NCBI GenBank assembly: GCA_964355495.1 | Contig: CAYHES010000131.1 | Span: 1 to 7,165 of the forward strand | Source of the DNA: UBA6901 sp964355495 | GTDB lineage: Bacteria; Pseudomonadota; Gammaproteobacteria; Acidiferrobacterales; UBA6901 | DNA: 7,165 bases | Reading direction: 5' to 3' | Shown here: positions 1-4,812 of the stretch, piece by piece | Layout of the letters: the number at the start of each line of letters is the position of its first letter | How positions within the stretch are numbered: position 1 is the stretch's first letter | Position numbers and translations under genes: made by a program | The notes under the pieces: model-generated | The model's input: only the letters and a program-made list of their open reading frames with translations | What the model was told of the DNA's origin: nothing | The model's database searches: none

Positions 1-61
1 GGCTGTCATGACGAAATTCCTTGCAAACCTGCCCCAAAAGAGCCGGGCATATTACCTAAAA

Positions 62-178
62 GCAGGGGAAAGAGACAAGAGAAAAGAGAAAAGAAATTGG
101 GCCATTCGCCGTCTGTGCGGTCTGCCGGACAGCGAGTACCGGAGAATAAACCGGTCTTTCTCCTTTTCCCTTTTTCCT
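62..178. repeat. Imperfect inverted repeat with polypurine/polypyrimidine arms
   Basis: A purine-rich arm at about 62-95 (GGGGAAAGAGACAAGAGAAA and onward) is roughly complementary to a pyrimidine-rich arm at about 155-178 (CTTTCTCCTTTTCCCTTTTT). By eye about 18 of 24 positions pair. The 60-bp centre is GC-rich and ordinary. It could be a degraded fold-back element, or simply two opposed low-complexity tracts. It lies just downstream of the minus-strand terminator at 195-224. Confidence 0.3.
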
Positions 179-194
179 GACTTTAATAACAGGC

Positions 195-224
195 AAAAAA
201 AAGGGCGCGGTGTGAACCACGCCC
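195..224 (-). terminator. Rho-independent terminator of the candidate sRNA
   Basis: On the minus strand the stem GGGCGTGG (224-217) pairs with CCGCGCCC (210-203), with one G-U pair, around a 6-nt loop. Eight consecutive T (202-195) follow. Read on the plus strand the same bases leave a C-A mismatch and no T tract follows, so the signal points to minus-strand transcription. No minus-strand protein gene ends near it, which is the main reason to suspect an RNA gene upstream. Confidence 0.75.
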
Positions 225-357
225 GAACCACCACTAGGAGGATGGAGGAGCCTTGCGGCATCCAGCTTGTCGGCGCTGGCTGCCAAAACCTTGATAGGCG
301 ATAACTTAAGCAAATTCCACGCCAGCCTGAAATTTGCCGCTACCTGCTACTTCATCT
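195..357 (-). ncRNA. Candidate small regulatory RNA (about 160 nt)
   Basis: A minus-strand transcript from near 357 would end at the strong terminator at 195-224. Read 5' to 3', it holds three things. Stem-loop 1 (337-310) has a 9-bp stem GCAAATTTC/GGAATTTGC and a 10-nt loop. Stem-loop 2 (284-257) pairs GGCA/TGCC and CCAGC/GCTGG around an 8-nt loop. A stretch with no obvious pairing (250-234) reads CUCCUCCAUCCUCCUAG and is complementary to Shine-Dalgarno sequences. The terminator hairpin with eight U follows. Terminator-ended, Hfq-type base-pairing RNAs commonly have this layout, and CU-rich anti-SD loops are known in several sRNA families. I do not recognise an Rfam family. Alternatively it is an untranslated leader with an attenuator for a gene left of position 1, although no gene start is visible in 1-194. 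Confidence 0.45.
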
Positions 358-364
358 GCATATG

Positions 365-394
365 ATTAAACACTAATGTATATATCGGCGTCAA
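365..394 (-). promoter_or_regulatory. Sigma70-like promoter for the candidate sRNA
   Basis: On the minus strand TTGACG (394-389) is followed after 18 bp by TTTAAT (370-365), giving an expected start near 357. Five of six -35 bases match TTGACA. The -10 matches TATAAT less well. The spacer is AT-rich (GATATATACATTAG). The distance to the terminator gives an RNA of about 160 nt. Confidence 0.4.
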
Positions 395-447
395 CAGCAT
401 TTAACTGCCAACACGTGGATTGCGGGTGGTCACTAACTCATAACCTG

Positions 448-473
448 TTTAGAACAATAGTTATTGTTCTAAA
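448..473. promoter_or_regulatory. 26-bp palindrome, candidate operator
   Basis: TTTAGAACAATA (448-459) and TATTGTTCTAAA (462-473) are perfect inverted copies separated by GT. The site lies about 55 bp upstream of the -35 box of the candidate sRNA promoter. AT-rich, exactly symmetric sites of this size usually bind a dimeric helix-turn-helix regulator. The sequence does not match the Fur, LexA (CTGT-N8-ACAG) or dif consensus that I know. No flanking gene or T tract supports a terminator. It could equally be a small repeat unrelated to the RNA. Confidence 0.4.
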
Positions 474-648
474 TCGACTGTTACCGAGCAGGTGGAAAAA
501 TCGGCCGGTACAGGTTTCTGGCCAGGCAGTTCACCGCGCTTCTGATTAAGCCGGCGTAGCCTGGTCGGTGGCATGCGACAAAAAAACGCCGGTGGGACTG
601 ACGAAACCATGACGGACATTCATGGGTGGACGACCCTTCACTTTCTCA

Positions 649-741
649 CCTCCCCCTTCAAGGGTGAGGCTGGGAGGGGGATGGGGTTCTTGTGCGACGT
701 CTAAACCCATCCCCACCCTAGCCCTCCCCTTGAAGGGGAGG
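649..741. repeat. BIME-like pair of inverted REP elements
   Basis: An arm at 649-686 (beginning CCTCCCCCTTCAAGGG, ending GGGGGATGGGG) is an imperfect inverted copy of 706-741 (beginning CCCATCCCCACCCTAG). They are separated by a 19-nt linker. The right arm ends in its own near-perfect hairpin CCTCCCCTT-G-AAGGGGAGG (723-741). The CCCTCACCC/CCCTCTCCC flavour relates it to the palindromes at 1176-1208, 4106-4131 and 6996-7082. Such extragenic palindromes are typically mobilised in trans by RAYT (TnpA-REP) transposases; none is encoded in this window. Confidence 0.7.
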
Positions 742-772
742 GAATGAAAGCACCCTGCTGCGCTTTTTTGAA

Positions 773-793
773 GTAGGGTGCGTTCCACGCACC
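773..793. repeat. Short dispersed palindrome, copy A
   Basis: The 21-mer starting GTAGGGTGCG contains a hairpin GGTGCGT-TCC-ACGCACC (777-793). The same 21-mer with one substitution recurs at 3177-3197, downstream of the GlcF-like gene. Two copies in 7 kb indicate a dispersed repeat family. Confidence 0.6.
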
Positions 794-877
794 GACCGGA
801 ACATCACGCTGGGTTGCTCATAAATGCTGGGGCAGGGCCCCACCCGAACAGTGGATGCGTTTTCGATGAGCTAGTGT

Positions 878-1226
878 AGGGAACCTCTAAAAATTGGTAA
901 TCCCTTCTCCCTAGCAGCCTGTCGGACTTAACAAAAAATCTTCGTACGATTCCACAGGTGGCACGAACGATGAATTTGCACACAGTTGTCTGTTCGGTGT
1001 CAAAGAAAACGCACACAGGCCACCCTGATACGTTTAATCATCTATGTCGGACACTTTCGCATAGAATAATTCATCATTTCTCGATCGGTTCAGGCTAAGT
1101 CCGACAGGCTGCTAGTGAATGGGGCTTCATTCACTAAGGCGAGGATGAGGGGATATTTAATTCATGTATTTACATCCCTCACCCTAACCCTCTCCCGGAG
1201 GGAGAGGGGATTTTTAGAGGTTCCCT
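878..1226. repeat. Composite BIME-like element interrupted by a MITE-like insertion
   Basis: The ends are a 17-bp perfect inverted repeat, AGGGAACCTCTAAAAAT (878-894) and its complement (1210-1226). Just inside the left end is half of a REP (CCCTTCTCCC, 902-911). The MITE-like element at 911-1115 follows, then a small hairpin TAGTGAATG/CATTCACTA (1113-1136), then AAGGCGAGGATGAGGGG (1136-1152). A 23-bp AT-rich spacer leads to a complete REP with stem CCCTCTCCC/GGGAGAGGG (1188-1196/1200-1208). The order of parts matches the intact element at 6974-7112 read in reverse complement, so this appears to be the same BIME type split by an insertion. Confidence 0.55.
911..1115. mobile_element. MITE-like non-autonomous element with 20-bp perfect TIRs
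   Basis: CTAGCAGCCTGTCGGACTTA (911-930) and its exact reverse complement (1096-1115) bound a 165-bp interior without a credible gene. Both outer tips are CTAG. If CTAG is a duplicated 4-bp target, the true inverted repeats are 16 bp (915-930 and 1096-1111). Symmetry stops at once on both sides. Perfect terminal repeats, small size and no coding capacity are the hallmarks of a MITE mobilised by a transposase elsewhere. I cannot assign the parent IS family from sequence alone. Confidence 0.6.
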
Positions 1227-1359
1227 GTAGTGCTTCACAATTGACGGAACATTGCTTGTTCGTCATGTAGGTCGGCCTTCAGGCCGACATGTCGGGCTAA
1301 AGCCCGGCCTACAGGGGGCTCCGGGAAGTTATGAGTACCAAACAGAATGAAGCACTACA
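1226..1359. repeat. REP-like double hairpin (1266-1313) between 12-bp inverted arms
   Basis: The core has two back-to-back hairpins, GTCGGCCT-TC-AGGCCGAC (1271-1288) and GTCGGGCT-AA-AGCCCGGC (1291-1308). They are enclosed by TGTAG (1266-1270) and CTACA (1309-1313). Outside this, TGTAGTGCTTCA (1226-1237) and TGAAGCACTACA (1348-1359) form a perfect 12-bp inverted repeat. It lies immediately downstream of the ferredoxin stop codon on the minus strand, so it may stabilise or end that transcript, although there is no T tract. Confidence 0.6.
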
Positions 1360-1363
1360 CTAG

Positions 1364-1678
1364 TCAGATTTTCAGCCGCTCCACCGGCCGGCCGTGCACC
1401 AGGTGCTCCTCGATGATCGCATCGATGTCCTCCTTGCCCGCATAGCTGTACCAGACGCCCTCTGGATAGACCACGATGGTCGGACCCTGCGCACAGCGAT
1501 CCATGCAGCCGGCCTGATTGATGCGTACCCGGCCCTGGCCGGCGAGGCCGAGGGCCTTCACCCGGTCCTTGGCATAGTCGCGCATGGCGACCGCGCCCTT
1601 GTCGGCGCAGCACGGTTTGCCGCCTTCGCGCTGGTTGACGCAGAAAAAGACATGGTAGCGGTAATGGGCTTCGGACAT
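1364..1678 (-). CDS. Shethna-type [2Fe-2S] ferredoxin (thioredoxin-like fold)
   Basis: A 104-residue soluble electron carrier of the thioredoxin-like [2Fe-2S] ferredoxin family (Azotobacter FeSI type). The visible signature is HVFFCVNQREGGKPCC near the N-terminus and NQAGCMDRCAQGP in the middle, giving likely cluster ligands Cys13, Cys24 (Cys23 adjacent), Cys58 and Cys62. VVYPEGVWYSY and a C-terminal EDIDAIIEEHLV helix are also typical of the family. The frame is open upstream to 1795, but the ATG at 1678 places the conserved region at the usual distance from the start; no strong ribosome binding site precedes it. It is transcribed divergently from the GlcF-like gene across 75 bp, which suggests, but does not show, that it exchanges electrons with that protein. 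Physiological partner unknown. Confidence 0.92.
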   Translation of the reverse strand: MSEAHYRYHVFFCVNQREGGKPCCADKGAVAMRDYAKDRVKALGLAGQGRVRINQAGCMDRCAQGPTIVVYPEGVWYSYAGKEDIDAIIEEHLVHGRPVERLKI

Positions 1679-1713
1679 GGTTTGCGTCACCGCGGCGTGA
1701 AAGAAAGCGATTG

Positions 1714-1728
1714 GAGATAGACTATCTC
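1714..1728. promoter_or_regulatory. 15-bp dyad in the divergent promoter region
   Basis: GAGATAG-A-CTATCTC is a perfect inverted repeat with a 1-bp centre. It is the only symmetric feature in the 75-bp spacer between the divergent ferredoxin and GlcF-like genes. Its position, 36 bp from the ferredoxin ATG and 26 bp from the other start, would suit a shared operator. No convincing -35/-10 pair could be placed, so this is suggestive only. Confidence 0.3.
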
Positions 1729-1753
1729 TTTTGCTCGAAGCTGCCCACCGCCC

Positions 1754-3124
1754 ATGTCCGACCGCGCCCCGCTCGATGATCGCCCCGCCGCTCACGGCGC
1801 GCGCTTTCCCGTCCAGGCGCCGTTAAAGTCCATGGCGCCAATAATGGCGCCCGGATTGGCGCAATGGACCTTGGAAGAGGCGGACCGTTGCGTGCTGTGC
1901 GGCCTGTGCCTGCCGCATTGCCCGACCTACCGCAAGACCGGTGACGAGAACGAATCGCCGCGCGGACGCGTGGTGCTGATACGCGCGCTCGCGAGCGGCG
2001 CCTTGCCGGCCAGCGAGCGGCTCGCATCGCATCTGTCCCTGTGTCTTGGCTGCCGCGCCTGCGAACGCGTCTGTCCGTCGGGCGTGCGCTACGGCCAACT
2101 GATCGAGGCCGGGCGCGCGCTCGTCCGCACACAACAACCGGCGGCATGGCAGACGCGCATCGGTCTCGGCCTGGCTGCACATCCGCGCCTGCTGGAAGCA
2201 AGCGGCGCCGTGCTGCGCCTGTACCAGCGCAGCGGGCTGCAACACTTGGTGCGCGCGAGCGGCGTGCTGCGCCTGCTGCGCGCGCGGCGCCTGGAATCGC
2301 TCCTGCCGACACTGCCAGCGGCCCTGCCGTCACAGGCATTCCATCCCGCCCAGGGAACACGGCGCGGGCGCGTGGCGCTGTTTCTCGGTTGTGTTGCGCG
2401 CGTGCTGGATGCCGACACGCTCGCGGCCGCGCTCCGCCTGCTCACGCGCCTCGGCTTCGATGTCGTGATTCCGCAAAATCAAACCTGCTGCGGCGCATTG
2501 CAACGCGAGGCGGGGCAGCCCGGACAGGCGCGGGCGCTCGCCCGGCACAACCACGCTGCGTTTCGCGCGGCCGGCGTGGATGCGGTCATCACGGTCGCGA
2601 GCGGGTGCGGCGCGGTGCTCGCCGACTCCGGCAAGCATGACGCCACGGGCACGACGCCAGGGATGGCGGAGGTAACCCGCGTCGGGAACGAGCGGTGCGT
2701 GCAGATACTGGACATCCACCAGTTTCTGGCCGACGTCGCATTGCCCGAGTGCATGACGCTCGCACCGCTGCCAGTGACGATTGCCGTGCAGGATCCATGC
2801 AGCCTGCGCAATGTACTGCGCGCGGAACAGGCGGTGTATGCGTTGCTCGGGCGCATCCCCGCCGCGCGCATCGTGCCACTGGCGGAAAATCACCTGTGCT
2901 GCGGCGGCGCCGGCGCCTACCCGTTGCGGCAACCGGCCATGGCCGAACTGCTGCGCGCCGACAAGCTCGCGCACCTGCAACAGCTCCAGCCGGCGGTACT
3001 GGCCACCGCCAACCTCGGCTGCGCCCTGCACCTGCGTGCCGGCCTGCGCGCGCAGGGGTTGAACATCGAGGTCACGCACCCGGTCGTGCTATTCGAACGG
3101 CAGTTACGATTGAAACCGGCGTGA
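1754..3124 (+). CDS. GlcF-like iron-sulfur oxidoreductase subunit (two 4Fe-4S motifs plus two CCG domains)
   Basis: A 456-residue cytoplasmic iron-sulfur protein with the architecture of the glycolate oxidase subunit GlcF and related Fe-S electron-transfer subunits. The N-terminal ferredoxin domain has CVLCGLCLPHCP (Cys46, 49, 52, 56) and CLGCRACERVCP (Cys97, 100, 103, 107), enough for two [4Fe-4S] clusters. Two cysteine-rich CCG domains follow: FLGC213, CCG245-247 and SGC285, then DPC349, CCGG382-385 and NLGC423. It is some 50 residues longer than E. coli GlcF (about 407), partly because of a roughly 40-residue N-terminal extension. Met27 or Met31 could be the true start, and the ATG at 1754 has no clear ribosome binding site. 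No glcD or glcE flavoprotein gene is in the window, so the substrate is unknown; lactate or another 2-hydroxyacid dehydrogenase complex is an alternative. The divergent ferredoxin is a plausible redox partner. Confidence 0.85.
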   Translation: MSDRAPLDDRPAAHGARFPVQAPLKSMAPIMAPGLAQWTLEEADRCVLCGLCLPHCPTYRKTGDENESPRGRVVLIRALASGALPASERLASHLSLCLGCRACERVCPSGVRYGQLIEAGRALVRTQQPAAWQTRIGLGLAAHPRLLEASGAVLRLYQRSGLQHLVRASGVLRLLRARRLESLLPTLPAALPSQAFHPAQGTRRGRVALFLGCVARVLDADTLAAALRLLTRLGFDVVIPQNQTCCGALQREAGQPGQARALARHNHAAFRAAGVDAVITVASGCGAVLADSGKHDATGTTPGMAEVTRVGNERCVQILDIHQFLADVALPECMTLAPLPVTIAVQDPCSLRNVLRAEQAVYALLGRIPAARIVPLAENHLCCGGAGAYPLRQPAMAELLRADKLAHLQQLQPAVLATANLGCALHLRAGLRAQGLNIEVTHPVVLFERQLRLKPA

Positions 3125-3147
3125 CGATTTTCCCGGAGCAGTGGATC

Positions 3148-3197
3148 GGTGCGCAAGCGCACCCTACCTCAATTTTGTAGGGTGCGTCCCACGCACC
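3148..3197. repeat. Double-hairpin dispersed repeat, containing copy B of the 773-793 palindrome
   Basis: Hairpin GGTGCGC-AA-GCGCACC (3148-3163) is followed by GTAGGGTGCGTCCCACGCACC-type sequence (3177-3197). The latter differs from 773-793 at one position. GCACCCTAC (3159-3167) and GTAGGGTGC (3177-3185) also pair across a 9-nt loop, so alternative folds are possible. It lies 24 bp after the GlcF-like stop codon and may protect or end that mRNA; there is no T tract. Confidence 0.6.
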
Positions 3198-3280
3198 ACC
3201 GGCGGCATGCACGATGGTCGGATTCTCGGAACACACTACTGCGCTTGTCAGCGTCACGAAGCTTCCGGTAAGGTAAAGCC

Positions 3281-3925
3281 ATGACTACCCGCCAGGTTTC
3301 GCCGTTCGACCAGTTCATACACGGCCTCGATCAGGCGCTGCGCACCGCCCTCGGACCGGCACCGCAACCATCACGCCCGAACCCGGCCGCCGCGCAGGCC
3401 GAGGCCGGGCTGACGGCCGCCGAGCGCGAACTGGCCGGCCGGCTGATGCGCGTCAATCATGCCGGCGAGATCTCGGCGCAGGCGCTCTATCAGGGCCAGG
3501 CGCTGGGCGCGCGCCTGCCGACGGTGCGCGACAAGATGGAACAGGCGGCCGTCGAGGAGAACGATCACCTCGCCTGGACCGAAGAGCGCATCCGCGAACT
3601 CGGCACGCACACGAGTATGCTCGCGCCGTTGTGGTATGCCGGATCGTTTGCGATTGGCGCGCTGGCCGGCATTGCCGGCGACAAGTGGAGTCTCGGGTTC
3701 GTGGCCGAAACCGAACATCAGGTGATCCGGCATCTGGACGCGCATCTCGCGCGCCTGCCGGAGCAGGATGCGAAGAGCCGCGCGATTCTCGAACAGATGC
3801 GCGCGGACGAGGCGCGCCACGCCACCACCGCACTGGCCGCGGGTGGCGCCACCCTGCCCGAACCGGTTCGGCAACTCATGGCCCTGACCTCGAAGACCAT
3901 AACCTCGGCGGCGTACTGGGTATAA
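3281..3925 (+). CDS. Coq7-type diiron 3-demethoxyubiquinol hydroxylase
   Basis: A 214-residue membrane-associated diiron monooxygenase of ubiquinone biosynthesis. It hydroxylates 2-polyprenyl-3-methyl-6-methoxy-1,4-benzoquinol, the step done by the flavoprotein UbiF in E. coli. The four-helix ferritin-like core is complete. NHAGEISAQALY supplies Glu63, EENDH supplies Glu93 and His96, ETEH supplies Glu145, and DEARH supplies Glu177 and His180. This is the full set of six iron ligands. A hydrophobic stretch at about 115-132 (PLWYAGSFAIGALAGIAG) fits the family's membrane-binding surface. The N-terminal 45 residues are Pro/Ala-rich, as is common in proteobacterial Coq7. The ATG at 3281 follows TAAGGT at 3269-3274, a weak Shine-Dalgarno. 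The gene stands alone, with repeats on both sides, so it is probably monocistronic. Its presence points to aerobic respiration with ubiquinone. Confidence 0.96.
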   Translation: MTTRQVSPFDQFIHGLDQALRTALGPAPQPSRPNPAAAQAEAGLTAAERELAGRLMRVNHAGEISAQALYQGQALGARLPTVRDKMEQAAVEENDHLAWTEERIRELGTHTSMLAPLWYAGSFAIGALAGIAGDKWSLGFVAETEHQVIRHLDAHLARLPEQDAKSRAILEQMRADEARHATTALAAGGATLPEPVRQLMALTSKTITSAAYWV

Positions 3926-3947
3926 ATCCCCCCGTATAAACAAAACC

Positions 3948-4038
3948 GTAGGGCGGGTTAGGCGCGCAGCGCCGTAACCCGCCGATCGACAATCATCAAG
4001 AACCATCTGGCGGAATACGCTTCGCTATTCCGCCCTAC
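3948..4038. repeat. Double-hairpin repeat, uninterrupted copy
   Basis: A 91-bp element begins GTAGGGCGG and ends CCGCCCTAC, a 9-bp inverted pair. It contains hairpin 1, GGCGGGTTA/TAACCCGCC with GC-rich inner stem (3952-3983), and hairpin 2, GGCGGAATA/TATTCCGCC (4009-4034). They are joined by a GATCGACAATCATCAAG-type linker. It starts 22 bp after the coq7 stop codon. The last 70 bp match the second copy (4147-4216) except at two positions. Confidence 0.75.
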
Positions 4039-4057
4039 GCACTACACCAGCAACACC

Positions 4058-4216
4058 GTCGGGCGGGTTAGGCGCCAATATTAATGTCGTCACATCACCA
4101 ACTCCCCCTCTCCCGCGCAAGCGGGAGAGGGCAAGGGGTGAGGGGCGCGCCGTAACCCGCCGATCGACAACCATCAAGAACCATCCGGCGGAATACGCTT
4201 CGCTATTCCGCCCTAC
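4058..4216. repeat. Double-hairpin repeat, second copy, carrying an insertion in its loop
   Basis: The flanks match the copy at 3948-4038: GGGCGGGTTAGGCG (4061-4074) on the left and 70 bp (4147-4216) on the right with two substitutions. Between them about 72 bp (4075-4146) replace the four-base CGCA of the first copy. The extra segment carries a perfect REP hairpin, CCCTCTCCCGC-GCAA-GCGGGAGAGGG (4106-4131), followed by GCAAGGGGTGAGGGG. This looks like insertion of a REP unit into the loop of hairpin 1. Confidence 0.7.
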
Positions 4217-4243
4217 GCGCTGGCGCGCCTGCCGGTCGAAGAC

Positions 4244-4274
4244 AAAAAAGCCCCGCTGCCGAAACAGCGGGGCT
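4244..4274 (-). terminator. Rho-independent terminator of the secreted-protein gene
   Basis: On the minus strand AGCCCCGCTG pairs perfectly with CAGCGGGGCT around a 6-nt loop (stem outer limits 4249-4274), and a run of T (4249-4244) follows. It lies 24 bp after the stop codon of the minus-strand gene at 4298-4711, the expected place for its terminator. Confidence 0.85.
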
Positions 4275-4297
4275 GGAGTACGCACAGACAGCGCGGG

Positions 4298-4711
4298 TCA
4301 GTAGGCGCCCAGATTGCCGCGAATCTCCCTTTCGAGGCTCTTGACCCACCGGTTGTAGGTTCCGTGGATGATGTTGTCCGACTTTTGGTAGTTCAGGTTC
4401 TCACTGTCCTTGTAACCAATGCGCACACCCTTGTTGTCGAACTTGACGTCCACGACCGCCGAATACGAATCGTTCTTGCCCGTCTTGGCGTACTTGCCCT
4501 GGACGTGGCCGGGGCCGATCTCACGTGTCTGCCAGCCCTTGCTGAAAAATGCCTTTTTGACAGCCTTTTTCACGTCCTCGCCGCTCTTGCCGGCCGGGAC
4601 TTGGATCGGGTCCGGCGTGTAGAGCGGGTCGTGCTTGCCGGCGTGCGCCGGCGCCGCCAGCAGCGCAACGAATGGCAGGACCGCGAACAGGCAAACGATT
4701 TTTCTCAGCAT
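4298..4711 (-). CDS. Small secreted protein of unknown function
   Basis: A 137-residue protein. Residues 1-24 form a clear Sec signal peptide: a basic start (MLRK), a hydrophobic core (IVCLFAVLPFVALLAA) and a likely signal peptidase I site AHA-G at 24/25. The mature part is about 113 residues, has no cysteine and is rich in Lys, Gly and Tyr, so it is probably soluble in the periplasm or exported. Recognisable stretches are EDVKKAVKKAFFSKGWQ, VRIGYKDSENLNY and HGTYNRWVKSLEREI. They resemble a widespread group of proteobacterial secreted or lipoprotein hypotheticals, for which I know no function. The frame is open to 4741, but the ATG at 4709-4711 is 8 bp from a strong AGGAGG (4725-4720), which fixes the start. 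It is enclosed by terminators at 4765-4812 upstream and 4244-4274 downstream, so it should be its own transcription unit. Confidence 0.85.
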   Translation of the reverse strand: MLRKIVCLFAVLPFVALLAAPAHAGKHDPLYTPDPIQVPAGKSGEDVKKAVKKAFFSKGWQTREIGPGHVQGKYAKTGKNDSYSAVVDVKFDNKGVRIGYKDSENLNYQKSDNIIHGTYNRWVKSLEREIRGNLGAY

Positions 4712-4764
4712 GGCACTTCCTCCTGATTTGTGGTGACGCACAAGGATGCCAAATCATGGTACAC

Positions 4765-4812
4765 AAAAAAGCCCGGCAGGCAACAACCGCGCTCAGGCGC
4801 GTGCGCCGGGCT
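4765..4812 (-). terminator. Rho-independent terminator overlapping the 3' end of the glycosyltransferase gene
   Basis: On the minus strand AGCCCGGC (4812-4805) pairs with GCCGGGCT (4777-4770) and runs into six T (4770-4765). The 27-nt loop contains a smaller GC-rich hairpin around the stop codon (4793-4795), so the last codons of the gene form part of the terminator. Confidence 0.75.

Larger units (their letters stand above)
1..1363. other. Gene-poor, repeat-rich intergenic region
   Basis: No open frame here looks like a real protein. The frames present have low-complexity Lys/Arg/Phe-rich translations made by purine and pyrimidine tracts, or run across palindromic repeats, and none has a ribosome binding site or recognisable domain. 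The region instead contains an imperfect purine/pyrimidine fold-back, a candidate small RNA with promoter and terminator, a long palindrome, and at least four REP/BIME-like or MITE-like repeats, listed separately. I see nothing assignable in 474-648 or 794-870. Confidence 0.7.

Noticed and set aside
181..261. Possible branched-chain amino acid leader peptide: a minus-strand frame from 261 reads Ile-Leu-Leu-Val-Val-Val just before the terminator
   Set aside because: The frame has no good ribosome binding site, its ATG lies in stem-loop 2, it has no stop before the terminator, and the control codons abut the terminator stem, leaving no room for an antiterminator. No ilv or leu gene is visible within the 194 bp to the left edge. 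It stays possible only if such a gene starts just outside the window.
8..304. 98-codon open frame on the plus strand
   Set aside because: No ribosome binding site; a composition set by the purine and pyrimidine tracts; antisense to the candidate sRNA and its terminator; no recognisable domain.
804..1016. 70-codon minus-strand frame across the MITE left end
   Set aside because: It runs through the terminal inverted repeat and into unrelated flanking DNA, and has no transposase motif; most likely chance.
1679..1795. N-terminal extension of the ferredoxin to 1795
   Set aside because: The extra 39 residues have no family similarity and would overlap the start of the divergent GlcF-like gene; the ATG at 1678 gives the normal family length.
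2041..2640. Long open frames overlapping the GlcF-like gene on both strands
   Set aside because: High-GC shadow frames rich in Arg, Ala and Pro. The plus frame at 1754-3124 has ordered cysteine motifs and accounts for the DNA.
4712..4770. Sigma54-like site (TTGGCATCCTTGTGCG, minus strand) before the secreted-protein gene
   Set aside because: The GG-to-GC spacing is 9 rather than the required 10 bases, and the match is otherwise partial.
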